Shown here: positions 22,638 to 34,365 of the stretch, piece after piece
Numbering within the stretch: the stretch's first letter is position 1
Layout: each line of letters opens with the position of its first letter
Source of the DNA: Rhizophagus clarus
Lineage: Eukaryota; Glomeromycota; Glomeromycetes; Glomerales; Glomeraceae
DNA length: 64,000 nt
Direction: 5' to 3'
Assembly (NCBI GenBank): GCA_015698045.1
Contig: BLAL01000274.1
Span: forward strand, 558,001-622,000
Position numbers and translations under genes: made by a program
Notes under the pieces: generated by a model
What the model was told of the DNA's origin: nothing
Seen by the model: the letters and a program-made list of their open reading frames with translations, nothing else
Database searches by the model: none

Positions 22638-25003
22638 AAAATAATGCCATCAAATGCTGAATATTCAAGTGATCAAGAAAATGTTGAAAACAAGATTCAG
22701 ATTGAAGAAGATTCCACATACCCACTTGACAATAATATTATATATCGTGAACATACTATGAATAAAACAACCAAATGTAGTTTTAATTATATTATTATAA
22801 AAAAAGGGGTTTACCCTAATGCAATTATGTTGAATAAAAAAAATATACTGGAAACCAGTAATGAAAGTAATAAATTCCAAAAAAAAACTTACAAAATTCT
22901 ACATGGTTATGTTGTAAAACAACTTGGGGCCGTATTTCTAAGAAACAAACTATTTGTTGTGAAATTGACTATATTAATGCAGTACCTCAATTTTGTATTA
23001 AATATAGTTCTAATTTTCAACACGTTATTTCTTCAACCAAATCTGCAACTGATGCAGCAATTAAATATGAACAAGTAAGTATTTTACTAATTGGATTATA
23101 TATTTTATTATATTTATATAATTGAATTACTATATTTACTTTAGTTATTAAAGCTGGGAACTAAAGTAAAGATTTCAGGTTCTATATTATTTGGATTACA
23201 ATTAGATAGCGTACGAAAGGCACATAAATCAAGAAAAAGAGAAAATTTAATTAAGCCGGCTATTAACTGTACCTCATCAACACTCGAAAAATGTGCTAAA
23301 AAACTTGCAATGAAAATACAATCTAACTTCAAAAATGATATCAAGGGGGTTTATTATCAATTTGACCAAGTTATATATATTGGACAACATTAAATTTTCT
23401 GTTAACAAAAAAGATTGTTTTCAACTTAGTTGTGGCCCTGAGAATGAAATTAATAGAACTCACTAACTTCGTTCTGTGGTAAAAGCAGTTGATCAAGGTC
23501 AAATATCCAGAGAATCTTATCGAGAATTAGCAGCAGTGGAGGGTAATTTACCACACAAAAATTCTGTTTCTAATAAACGTATTGCAATCACTGATAACAT
23601 AAATCAATTAATCAAAATATTACTAGTTGATATGAATGGAAGAGATAAATTAGAAGAAGCTTTGAGATCAGATAAATCAGAATTTAGAAATCCAGAGATT
23701 ACTCGTGAGGCTATTGATATAATAGGCATAGGTATTTACCGAAGTATAAAAGATATCTTCAATTATATTATCCCTTATTTAAAAGAAAAAAAGGTATTGA
23801 GATTATCAGACATGACTATACATTTACGCATTTCTGGTGATGAGCATAATGTGAAACGTAAAATTAAACACGTCATGATAACTTTATGATTTTAAATCAT
23901 AAGGAGCATTATCATTATGCAGATTATCACTATACTACAGTATTATATCCAGGGACTGAGAAATATAATACACTTGAATTTATATTAAATCCTTTTTTTA
24001 ATGAATTACGGTTATTAAAGAAAAATGGACTGGAAGCAGCTGGAATTTTGTGGAACTTTGAGTTGTATTTCAGTTTTGACTGGAAATTCTTGGCAATATA
24101 TCTTGGATTAAATGGTCCTACATCTAATTATTTTTGTTTCTGGTATTCATGCTCAAAACATCAACATAGTGATTTAAGTAAAGATTGGCATATTGAAAAA
24201 AATATGGAGCAAATTGCAACAAGATATGAGGAAGTTAATGATCATATTCATCCTCTTCTTATAGATATGATTGCAATCAATCATATAATTTTTGATGAAC
24301 TTCATGTTTTCTTGCGAATTATAGATTGATTATGGGAATTGGTACTAGCAGAAATCAAGGAATATGATTTATTTAATAATTTAACACGAGAAGTAATCAT
24401 GAAAGAAATGCAACGATTGAAAGTATCTTTCTGTTTTTGAGAAAACAAAGAATCTCATAATTGGGAATATACATCTCTTATGGGAGATGATAAAGAAAAA
24501 GTTTTAAGATTCTTTAATTTAAAATTGCTCTTTAGACCATCTTGAGCACAATTAATTTGAAATCTTTGAGATCAATTTTATCAAATATATTGTGCAATTT
24601 GAGATGATACTACTAATCCAGAACAATTGAAGATTAGGCGTTTGATTGATTATCTTTATTTCTTATACCATCACAAGGAGATCCTAATGATCCAAGAACT
24701 TTTATACAAGGCTTATATTTACTAAGTCATGTTACTCCTTATATTCATACGTTAGTGCATCATGGATGGGAACTTTTAGAGAAACATAGAAAATAGGGCT
24801 TAAAGTATTTTTCTGCTCTGCTATGGAAAAAAAAATCATAACCAGGTCTTAACCTTTTTTCGTAAATCACTTAAGAATGAAGAAAACACATTAAAATGAA
24901 AATCTGCAATACAAGAAATTATTGAATATGAAAATTGTACACTTTATTTTACATATAACCCATTACCCAAATCTAAAAGAATCAAAAAACTTTGCATTAA
25001 GTA
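22638..25003 (+). pseudogene. Multicopy-family ORF, probably transposon-derived, decayed
   Basis: From the ATG at 22638 (MPSNAEYSSDQENVENKI) the reading continues through a frameshift near 22920, an intron-like gap at 23073-23143 and on to about 25003. Blocks: RLSDMTIHLRISGDEHNVKR (about 23810); YPGTEKYNTLEFIL; LYFSFDWKFLAIYLG; FCFWYSCSK with paired Cys; and DELHVFLRIID (about 24297-24329). The tail contains EIIEYENCTLYF. In-frame stops after 24328 are almost all TGA, at positions where Arg or Trp would fit (RPS-stop-AQLI-stop-NL-stop-DQFY). I recall related proteins as a large repeated family in Rhizophagus-type genomes and in some invertebrates. A DDE-type transposase or other element-borne protein is plausible, but I cannot assign the superfamily. 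Confidence 0.65.
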
Positions 25004-25129
25004 AAATTATATATGCTAATTTAATTTTTCCTTTACTTTTATTTTTATGATTTGATTTACAATAAAATCTATATTTACTCTATTCTACTATACATTTTGT
25101 AATTGCGCAATGTAAAAATTAAAATGTAT

Positions 25130-25760
25130 ATATCCCGTTGTGTTTGCAATTTCATTAACTTTTGATATTTTTTTTCCATTCAATTAAAATTTTTCCACAT
25201 AACAATCGTGGTTGTCTAATCCTAATTGTTTTATATTGTTTTTTAGTTATAGATTGTAATAGCTATTCGAGAGGATCTATTTCTTCTGACTGATTTTGTA
25301 AATTATTAGGAATATTTCATAGAATTGGATCCAAACATACTACATATGTTTGTTGATATTGTAAATAAATTCTTTTTTCCCACCAGTCAGAATTTAATAT
25401 TTTACTTAAATCTTGATATGCGTCACAACCTCGAAATATACATCTATAAATCTCTTTTGCCTTGGAATAATAATGGATATTACCTACAAAAATAGAAAAA
25501 AAACGCTTTCAGGACATAGAATAGAAAATAATTTCTTTCCCATAGTCTTAAAGTTTAAAGGTAGCTTTTTGTGTATTTCTGCAACTAAAATTTGTTTAAA
25601 TTCAACAACAGTATTAACTGGTAGTTCATCAAGTTCTTGGCAACATTTATTATATTTTTGCACATTTTGTTAGTGTCGTGCTAAACCTTTTGAGTTCTTG
25701 AATTCTTTTTTGCAGGTGAGCAGGTGGAGTTATTAGATTGAGGAAGCATTACTAAAGGCA
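25130..25760 (-). pseudogene. Zinc-finger-type repeat-family fragment
   Basis: Minus-strand reading (few stops) containing LLTCKKEFKNSKGLARH, the start of a C2H2-like finger, then FKTMGKKLFSILCPES and RCIFRGCDAYQDL, and ending near GKILIEWKKN. It has the look of another multicopy-family protein lying tail-to-tail with the 22638-25003 pseudogene. The two may be ORFs of one element or neighbouring remnants. No functional name is justified. Confidence 0.5.
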
Positions 25761-25799
25761 TATATTACTATAATTCACGTTGTTTTATAACTTTTTAGA

Positions 25800-26990
25800 A
25801 TCTAAAATAAAAAAATAAAACTGAGTAAATAGTAAAATTTTATGTTTACTACATTTTATTTTCAGTAACGCATATTTCTTACCTAAAAAAACAGATGGGT
25901 TTGTGAGAAAAGAGATAAGTTTTGCCCCTTAGTTTTTGTTGGTTTAGATGGTTTCTAGTGGTCATTTGAGGTTAATGTAACAATTAGTGCCATCACAAAT
26001 CAGGTGTTTTTATGATACGATCAACCATTTTAGGGGTCAAATTTTGTAGTCAAAATCTGTATATTAGTGAATATGTATATATTTTTTTATATATTAGAAA
26101 CTTTCAATAAAATTTATTAGTATTGAAAGGTTTGAAATTAGAATAATTATTGGAAGATTCCAATAACTTCCAATTTTTCAATGTATATTATTAACTTAAG
26201 GTATAAATCAGTTTTATTATTTATTATTAACATTTTTATTTTAATAAATATTTACATTTTTATATTATTATTATATATTGTAAGTTATAATAGTATTCTG
26301 GATATCTTGCAAATTTTAAAGGGTCAATTAATGCTATACCTGAAGGTATATGAAATTTTTATTATAAATAAAGGGTTTTAAAAACTTATAATATATTTAA
26401 AAAAAATTTTAATATATTGTAAAATTAAAAAAAAATGATGATTTTTCTCAGAAAAAAAAGCAGAAATATTATACATAAGGGTTATTGTAGTCTACAATAT
26501 ATAGTATTATAATTGGCAAATAATTACTAGTATGTAATATAAGGTATATTTACTTTATTTTTTATTAGAATTAGCAAAGATTTTATTTAATATAAATTTT
26601 ATAATTTAACCATCTATAATAATTAAATTTAATTTAACTAAATTAAAAAAATTTGAATTTATTTTTATTTAAAGTTTTTTAAATGAACAAATAAAAATAA
26701 ATTTGAATTTATTAAAATATAATATTACTTAAATCAGTTAAAATCAATAAAATCATTATAATTTATTATAACCTATCAAATGTTAATTAAAAATACTATA
26801 TATAAATATGGATTTAAATAGTAAAACCTATTTTAAATTATTTAAAGTAAGCTATAGTAATGTAAACTTTAAAAAATATAAAAGAATAATTAATACAATA
26901 TATTTTTAATAAAAATATCTGATTATAAAATACTAGAAATGTAATACTCTTATATTTATAATCTTATTATTTTATTATTTTTATTATTTT
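25800..26990. other. AT-rich spacer
   Basis: No gene seen. 25900-26060 is less AT-biased but has no open frame. The short inverted word TTATTGGAAGATTCCAATAA (26149-26168) is the only notable structure. Confidence 0.45.
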
Positions 26991-28680
26991 AAAGGCATTG
27001 ATATCGCATCACTTTATTTAATAGATTATAAGATGTTAAGCACACAGTATAAAAAATACTTCCAACCTGAAGACCAGTCCAATCATCTGCTTAAATAATT
27101 AATACTAAAAATATGTAAAAGAATAAAGGGGAAAAAAGAGGAAATAAAAAAAGAAAAAATTCTATCTTATCTAAAAAAACAAAGTAAAAATCCTACTAAT
27201 TATTACTAATCCTGAGATTACTTTTAAATAAATTCTATTAAAACTATCTTCAATTCTATAATCTCAGCATGTAATTATTATTTAAACAGCTTCTTTAAAA
27301 AGAAAGTACTTGTACTCTTTTCATTTTTATTATGATTTTTTTTATTCTTTTTTCTGGATTTATTGCTAAAGAAAAATTGGAATAAATCCTTTAATGAACT
27401 CCTTATGGGAATATGATTAGATCTAGTTACAGGCATACCAGTCTTAGATCATGAGCTAACTTTAGTACGTTTGAAAATTAAATCTGAATTTAGTTTGTCA
27501 GATTTACTTTGCCTGTTAGAATTAGATAGACTACTGATAATTCTTTTTTTGCATAATAAAAGATGACACGATATGATAGTATTAACTAAGTTTTGATCTA
27601 TTTCAAAATGATTCCTTATTAATGATGTTTTATAAATCCTTCTAATTTTCAAAGTAGGCAATCATTTTACATGTACCATCTGAGTTTTTAACTTCTTTAA
27701 AAGCTTTAATGTATAGGGAATTATTAAAATTTATTAGGTATTCCTTGACTACCAGTGCATCAGCTGTTAAAGAATCTGGAGGTCCTTTAACAACAGCCTG
27801 GAATCTTTCTTTTTCTTTATGTTCTTCAAAGAACCAGGAAGCAGGAAACCATCAGACTATTACTGATCCAAGGGGAGCTATCCAAAGGTGATCTCATTCA
27901 CAAGTACTGAACTCATACATAATTTCTAACTTATATTGAACAGTTTATATTTCTTTTGTTTCTTAACTATAATAGAAATTACATTACTCCAAGACTTTAG
28001 ATAATTCAAAATTGTAATATTCTTCCACTTAGCAAGAATATCATAAATAAGAATATCACAAATATATTGACCTAAACTTATGTTAGGGTAATAGCTAGTT
28101 AAAATATATGCAGCATTATTACCTAAGTCCTTTACCGATTTTTCAATTTTTTTATTCTTAGCCTTTGATGCAAAAGGCGAAGCTTTAGGTTTTAAAGAGA
28201 AACTGGAGGCAGACTAGAATATAACTTGTGGCTAAGGTATTATGACAGATGTAGAATCTAACATAGGTATATCAGGGTTTATTTGTTCTATAATCTTAAC
28301 CTTTTGTTTATCTTGCTTTCATGATGTTCCATTTTCATTTCATTTGATACTTATTGATGCAATACCAGATTGTGATTGGTGCTCTTTGTTTATAAATATT
28401 TTCATATTCATAAATTAGTCTGATAAACGGTGAGAATCAGCTAAGTCATTCAGTAAATTCCTTAGCAAATTATTATCTTTATACAAAGTTGTGATAATTA
28501 AGAAAGTATCTTTATGTATAAAGAAAGCAGCTTTATAAAGAATATAGAAGAAATTCTTGCTGTATTTCTGTTTGTCTGCTATCTTATTAAGTCGTTCATT
28601 CATTATTTTTGGTATAAAGTTGTCTAGGTAGTACTGGTATTCCTTCTTGCTCATATTCTTGACAAATATTAAAAAAGTGT
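26990..28680 (-). pseudogene. LINE-like element remnant, copy 3
   Basis: Minus-strand fragments: 28654-28415 (starts MSKKEYQYYLDNFIPKIMNE), about 27900-27660 with VWWFPASWFFEEHKEKERF and the downstream KEYLINFNNSLYIKAFKEVK, and 27661-27449. The WFPASW block is shared with the copy at 7.5 kb. The 3' UTR at 27,100-27,300 weakly resembles the 21.5 kb copy (TAGAATTTTTTC followed by T-rich sequence). Stops and shifts throughout. This is the most diverged of the three copies, or a sister subfamily. Confidence 0.5.
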
Positions 28681-28973
28681 TATAGTGTTCACCTAAAGTT
28701 CATATCATCCAATATTATTTTGAAAGTAAAAAAAAGTCGTTCATAAGTGTAGCTTAGTAAACTTGATTGTAAATGGATCTAAAATCTTCTGACTATATAT
28801 CAACTATCTTTGCTGAAACTTGAAGTTTACAATCGATATTGAATAAATATCATAACGATATCATTACGATATCATTACGATATTTTAACAAAAAATTGAA
28901 TCAACGTCGTTAAGTTAGTCTTAACTATGTTTATTCGATATTGATTGGTTCGATATCTCTGCGATCACTATAC

Positions 28974-29600
28974 GACATTTATTTGATATCGTAACTATAT
29001 CGTAGCAATAACGTATTAACATCGAATTAACATTGCCAAAGTATATAACATTTATTCGATATCGTAACTATATCGTAGCAATAACGTATTAACATCAAAT
29101 TAGCATTGCAAAAGTATTATAACATTTATTTGATATCGTAACTATATCGTAGCAATAACGTATTAACATCGAATTAACATTGCCAAAGTATATAACATTT
29201 ATTCGATATCGTAACTATATCGTAGCAATAATGTATTAACATCGAATTAGCATTGCAAAAGTATTATAACATTTATTTGATATCGTAACTATATCGTAAA
29301 GATAACATATTAACATCGAATTAACATTGCCAAAGTATTATAACATTTATTTGATATCGTAACTATATCGTAAAGATAACATATTAATATCGAATTAACA
29401 TTGCAAAGTATTATAACATTTATTCGATATCGTAACTATATCGTAGCGATATCACATTAACATCAAATTAATATTACGAAAATGTTTTTATATTTACTCG
29501 ACATCATAACTATATCATAGAAATATCATATTAATATTGAATTAACATCGCTAAAGTATTATAACATTTATTTGATATCATAACTACATCATAGTAATTT
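28974..29600. repeat. GATATCG minisatellite, about 72-bp unit
   Basis: About nine head-to-tail units, each with ATTTATTYGATATCGTA, ACTATATCGTAGCAATAACG, ATTAACATCGAATTAACATT and a CCAAAGTAT joint. Unit starts near 28974, 29047, 29120, 29192, 29266, 29339, 29412, 29487 and 29562. Degeneration increases toward the right. The tract is preceded by looser GATATC/CGATAT words from 28835. A related tract lies at 48540-48870. Confidence 0.88.
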
Positions 29601-29644
29601 TATAAATTACATCATAAAAAATGATTTTATATTTATTACATTAT

Positions 29645-29735
29645 AATAATAATTTACATTAATAATAATAATTTACATTAATAATAATAATTTACATTAA
29701 TAATAATAATTTACATCAATAATAATAATAAGAAA
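29645..29735. repeat. Microsatellite-like tandem repeat
   Basis: Four to five copies of a 19-bp unit AATAATAATAATTTACATT, directly following the GATATCG minisatellite. Confidence 0.85.
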
Positions 29736-29799
29736 ATAAAGAAGCAAATAAAGGTGTCCGTTCAACATTAGGTACCGATTCCTAGCAGATTCTTATGCA

Positions 29800-29890
29800 G
29801 TACTCTAGGGTTTTAGTTTTAGTAGCTTTGGTTTTGGTTTTGGTTTTAGTTTTGGTTTAGTTTTGGTTTTAGTTTTAGTTTTCTCCCTAG
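29800..29890. repeat. TTTTGG/TTTTAG low-complexity tract
   Basis: Runs of GGTTTT and AGTTTT beginning at TCTAGGGTTTTAG. G-rich six-mers resemble degenerate telomere-like words, but the phase is irregular and TTAGGG is absent, so a simple-sequence tract is the safer call. Confidence 0.7.
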
Positions 29891-30014
29891 AGTTTCTGAT
29901 CACGCTTTCACCATACAGGTTTACTAACGTCTATTAAGACGCACACCTAACAAAACAACAACACCTGAGAAGTGAAGTAATATTCAATGTGGATAGAGTG
30001 GATGGGTCAGATAT

Positions 30015-30200
30015 GATAAATAATGAAAATAAAATGGAAACGAAACAAAGGCGAAAAGAAAAAAGGAGACAAGATCAAAAAGAAATGATAAAGAATATTG
30101 ATGGAAAAAGATGAAACGAAAAGAAAGGGAGACAAAGAAAGAGAAATAAAAGGAAAAAGAAACAAAAACTGAAGGGAGAACGAAAGGGGGGTCACATTTT
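30015..30200. repeat. Purine-rich tract (plus strand)
   Basis: Almost pure A/G for about 180 bp (AAAGGCGAAAAGAAAAAAGG and similar). The reverse strand shows a Ser/Phe-rich open frame that is simply the translation of the pyrimidine strand. A comparable tract is at 5850-6520. Confidence 0.75.
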
Positions 30201-30509
30201 CCTTTTTCTTTTTTTTCTTTTCATGTGATGAGTGAATACATCTTATTCCTTTTATTCTATACATAAGTAGGATCCAATCGCTAAGGGTAAATTTAAAAAA
30301 ATAAAAAATATAAAAAAAACAATTATGATTAATATAATATACTCTTTATAAAATATATTTAAATTTTAAATTTAATACATAATCTTGGGATAATGGTTAG
30401 AGCAGGTAATCTCCGGGATTTTGAGAAAAAATAAAAATGATAATATTTTTAACATTAGCTCTTTAAATTTTGTAAGTGTTAATTCTTAAAACATAATATT
30501 ATAAAAAAA

Positions 30510-30820
30510 AAATGCTGGCTGCTACGACCGACGCCACCCCGGACAAAGTAATTGGCGGCAGAAAATGTCATAGAATATCCAGCCCTATTTCACAACATTT
30601 TCCTCCAGGCTAAGCAAATATTACAAAAGAAAGCTTCAAATATATTCAGCAATTTGAACATAGCATTTGAGAATACATTCTAACTCCCTTAAGTAATACC
30701 ACAGTCTAACAAAGAAAGACTCAAACTACACCCTATTGTAAAGAAAGTACATAACCAATCCCTCCTACAGAACCAGTAGACTTTACGAATATGGTAGAGT
30801 CCAAAAAAAATATGAAAAAT
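30510..30820 (+). pseudogene. Decayed coding-like fragment, unassigned
   Basis: A higher-GC patch begins at GACCGACGCCACCCCGG (30528-30544). One frame reads ALFHNIFLQAKQILQKKASN then FSNLNIAFENTF, with a few stops further on (to about 30800). The amphipathic pattern suggests a former protein, probably element-derived. No family recognised. Confidence 0.3.
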
Positions 30821-30852
30821 ATGCGTATATTCCATTTTCATACCTGCTTAAT

Positions 30853-31225
30853 GGCTTCACTATTTATTTAAAAGTAGTTTTTTTGTCTTATACATTTTTC
30901 GGCGAACGGTCTTCGTGTTGGCGACTATATCGAATATATAAACTAAAATGCCAAAGTACTGTTAATATTGTAAAAGATAAGTAAAGTATACTTGGATAAA
31001 AGCGAGAAGAAGAAAATACCGTAAAGTATTAAAATAGTAATATTTGGCTTCACTATTTATTTTTTTGTCTTATATATTTTTTGGCGAACGGTCTTCGTGT
31101 TGGTGGCTATATCAAATATATAAACTAATATGCCAAAGTATTGTTAATATTGTAAAAGATAAGTAAAGTATACTTGGATAAAAGAGAGAAGAAGAAAATA
31201 CCGTAAAGTGTTAAAATATAAGACA
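30853..31225. repeat. Direct tandem duplication of a 193-bp unit
   Basis: 30853-31045 and 31046-31225 begin with the same GGCTTCACTATTTATT, share GGCGAACGGTCTTCGTGTTG and AAGTATACTTGGATAAAAG, and end at ACCGTAAAG. Around 90 percent identical by eye; the second copy lacks about 12 bp near its start. No coding content. Identity suggests a recent duplication. Confidence 0.9.
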
Positions 31226-31439
31226 AATATAATATTTTTAAGAAGAGAGACGTGTATTTTTGAAAAATAAACAAAAAAAAAAATCACGCATTAATAAACC
31301 GAATTTTAGCTATTTTTAGATATCACATGCATGTAATCAAAGCGATTTTTATTACATCATGCATAAGGATCAATGTAATTTTATTGGTTAATTTTAACCA
31401 AAATTTTAGTCATTTCTTCATTACACAAAATATTTGCTA

Positions 31440-31527
31440 TGTCCACTGGTGAAAACGAGACCGCGGAAGACATTTATGAATTTTTAAAAAAGAATGAAAT
31501 TTCAGTTGTTATTTTAATGATTTAAAG
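31440..31527 (+). CDS. Short ORF, possible 5' fragment of a SAM-like family gene
   Basis: An ATG opens MSTGENETAEDIYEFLKKNE and stops after 28 codons. The AEDIYEFLKKNEIS block resembles the first helix of SAM-type domains found at the N-terminus of many small lineage-specific proteins (recollection). No continuation exon is recognised in the next 600 bp. It may be a truncated duplicate or exon 1 of a gene whose rest is lost. Confidence 0.3.
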
Positions 31528-31529
31528 AT

Positions 31530-32036
31530 TATTTACGTTAACGCTAAAATAAGAAATTATAAAATCAACAATTTCTCTAATAATAATTAAATTACTATGC
31601 TATCTTAGTAATAAATTTGATTATTAGTTATTTATTAAAATTTTTTAATCCAAGAGCGAAAATGAATATATATAAATCAACCTTATCATTTCCTTCGGCG
31701 AGACCTATTAAGTGTTCAAAAAGTCTGATTGGGTTTTCGCGTGCGAGTTATCAAATGATTAGGTAATACAAACTTATTTAGGATGTGATACATGATTTCC
31801 TTTATTTGCGGGATCAGTTGATTATATTGAAACACTTTTCGCACTTATTAGCATTTATATTATCAATTAAAAGTATCAACTTATATTTGAAGATAAGAAA
31901 TTTATTATAAGTTTATTTATAATTTTGATTTTTTCATAGATAGATTGCTATTTGATAATTAATTAATTGGTTAGGATTCGTCAAGTACTTTAATAAAGAA
32001 TTATATATAATTTGATAATAGACTTTAATAACAAAC
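31530..32036. other. Spacer
   Basis: No gene seen. 31690-31750 is slightly GC-richer (TTCCTTCGGCGAGACC) without an open frame. The region is the 3' flank of the minus-strand gene ending at 32037. Confidence 0.4.
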
Positions 32037-32569
32037 CTAATTCCTTTTCTTTCTCAATCCAATACGTCTTGTTAGCTCTTGATCCATTTCCAAAGCCCTG
32101 ATTCTGGCATCCTTTTGATTTATATTTAATATTGCTTCATTCTTTTCAAAAAAAAGCCGAACTTTTTCCTCTTCCAAGGCTTTTACCTTCTCTTCTAGTT
32201 GATTGATTCTTTTCTCAAGAGCCTCAACATAACCTGCAGAGGGAAGAAATTAAAGAGGAATAGCAGAAGGTGGGGTCAGTTATGATCAATTCACCCAGCA
32301 GGAGAGTCATGTTAAAGCAAAGGCTAGGCAACCGACAGTCCAACAATTCAGGTACTTCACAGGACCATTAAGAACATCAACCTGAGAGGCGAGTTCACAG
32401 TAGCCATTTTAGAAGCTTAAACCCAGGCCAGACTATGTACAGAAAGCCGTGGTATTCACCCACCTATTTCATAAATTCCTTTTCGCTTCTTCTTCAATAT
32501 TTTTGTTCTGAAATGATGTACTGATTTTGCCTTTGCGGCCTGTGATTTGTGAGGCTTGTGACGGCTCAT
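32037..32569 (-). CDS. Basic coiled-coil protein, 100 aa, unknown
   Basis: Two exons, 32569-32464 and 32233-32037, 303 nt in frame, with a GT-AG intron of 230 nt (long for this window). The N-terminal 35 residues are strongly basic (MSRHKPHKSQAAKAKSVHHF, then KKKRKG). The rest is one continuous heptad-rich helix (YVEALEKRINQLEEKVKALE, NINQKDARIRALEMDQEL) and the C-terminus is KKRN. No enzyme motif. A basic tail plus coiled coil suggests a dimerising nucleic-acid or chromatin-associated protein (inference). The start after an in-frame upstream ATG region at 32641 is chosen because the upstream peptide (YLLYYILY) looks like non-coding sequence. Confidence 0.65.
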
Positions 32570-33418
32570 ATTTCTGTATAAGATATAATAAAGAAGATAA
32601 ATAATTGTAGTCGATACTTCAGAAAATAAATCATGACTCATAATCTCTGCATGCAGAGAAATGCAAATCTATAAGAGAGGAGAGGAAAAGTGGAAACAGT
32701 TTTAAGAAAAGGAGGAATATTTATATGAAACAGGCCTGATACGTCAATATGAAGAAAGGAACCTTTTATGAATCCATTTCACGAAGATATAAAATATATT
32801 TGACTAAAGGATTATACCAGGAAAAGCTTTTTCTTTCATCATAGGAATGGAAAACATACTAAATTGGAAATTTTAAATGTGCTAGAGAAAATCGATGATA
32901 GAAAATGACGTAATTTAATGTGTAGAATTCAATAATGTTTAAGGGGCAAGTTCACTGAGTTGGTCATACAAGTACAATTAAATTCTCATCACTTTAAAAT
33001 TTTATTAATAACGAATTAACAAAGAAAACTTTATTTGTTAAATGTTGGCTTTATTGTATCAATTATTAAGGTTTTGCATTATTTTTGTATCAAATTATTA
33101 AGTTTAGCATTATTTGATTATCGTATCAAACTATTAACAGTTAAGGTTTAGCATCAAATAAAAGAAAAAATTTTTAGAAAAATTTCATAGGTGAAAAAAG
33201 GAAAAAAATTTTGTACTTACCATTATCGATAGTATCATTATTATCCACGATATTCTGGCTATTGTTGTTGCTTCAGGCTATAAATTGATTAAGAAAATCA
33301 ATAAAAAAATCTATAACTTGATTAAATTTTTTTTATGATTTACATACATCTTCTATTCCTTCGATTTCTTCAATTTTGAGTCCGGCTAACTCCGATTGAA
33401 GCTTGTACAAATTGATCA

Positions 33419-33977
33419 TCTAGAAACATATTAAATAATATTGGAATACATAATTCTAAATAAATATAAAGCAATTAGAATTCTTACCCAGTCTTTCCCA
33501 GAAGCGGGTGTTCATTATGTCGAAGAACACCACTCCTGGGCGACTCCTCACGCCTCTAGGGTCATTGGCAATAACCAATAATTGATCCTAAAATATTTTA
33601 AAGTCATTAATATTACACAAATTTTTATTTATTAATATTTAACTCACATGATAGTTAGTAACGAGCCCATTGAACTTCGTCTAGCATTATTGTCCTGTAT
33701 AGTTACATCCACAAGTATTATTAACATTTTCTGCTACTGATCTCCAGAATTTTTTTCTGCTGCGCCCTAGAATTTGGTAATAATATTCGTAATTTCGTGA
33801 CCTCCGCTGCTTAATAAACGCAGCGGTTTGTTCATCTGTCCATTCTACCCGGTTGGTGGAGGTGCTGCGAGGAGAAGTAGAATTAGATAAAGATTTGGCG
33901 TTATCAGTACGATGTTGAGATGAGGTTGAAGGATCGCGAGAGGTTGATGATGTTGTATTTGTGTTATTTAAAGACAT
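33419..33977 (-). pseudogene. Myb/SANT-like (trihelix-type) DNA-binding protein, probably inactivated
   Basis: Starts MSLNNTNTTSSTSRDPSTSS, a Ser/Thr-rich leader, then VEWTDEQTAAFIKQRRSRN and FWRSVAENVNNTCGCNYTGQ. The Trp spacing and the following FNGLVTNYH / DQLLVIANDPRGVRSRPGV / FFDIMNTRFWERLG arrangement fit Myb-SANT-like factors. Exons: 33977-33648 and 33587-33488, then probably 33419 downward. Within exon 1, directly after YTGQ, the codons are TAA TGC TAG; the family would have Gln or Arg there, so both stops are explicable as C-to-T changes. The 3' end is unresolved: the third exon reads as MINLYKLQSELAGLKIEEIE in one frame but exon 2 ends in another. Lineage-expanded regulatory family (inference). 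Confidence 0.6.
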
Positions 33978-34365
33978 TATTAGAATTTTTGAAATTTTGC
34001 GATGTTATATTTGACAAAAATTTGTTATATCACTAGTCGAAAAAGGAATATTCAGCCTCCAAAAAATCTGGCCTAGATTCGGCCAATTTTTAAAAAAATT
34101 GACCTAAATTAGTAATGATATGCAATTCAATCTATATTCGACTCTGATTCGATCCAGCCAAATGATGGTCAAATTGCGTATAATAAAAATTAAACTATGT
34201 TCAGCCTCACACGAATAATGGCCGAATTGTATTCACTTTTCTATATTAAATAATGGTTATAATATATTTACTATATTAATATTATTAAGTATAATAAAAA
34301 ACAATGATACAATATTTGTTAAAAAATGTTTAAACAATTCGGACTAGTATAAATGTTATATTAAA

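Noticed and set aside
28974..29600. CRISPR-like array because of regular repeats
   Set aside because: There are no unique spacers; units are contiguous and diverge gradually, as in a minisatellite, and the context is eukaryotic.
29800..29890. Possible interstitial telomere repeat (TAGGGTTTTAG start)
   Set aside because: The phase is irregular and the dominant words are GGTTTT/AGTTTT; TTAGGG, the usual fungal repeat, is absent.
30007..30264. Minus-strand open frame rich in Ser, Phe, Leu
   Set aside because: It is the translation of a pyrimidine-rich strand of a low-complexity tract; no splice structure or family resemblance.
30382..30425. tRNA-like A-box (TAATGGTTAGAGCAGG) suggesting a tRNA or tRNA-derived SINE
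   Set aside because: No B-box (GGTTCRANTCC) follows, no acceptor stem closes, and the downstream sequence is A-rich low complexity.
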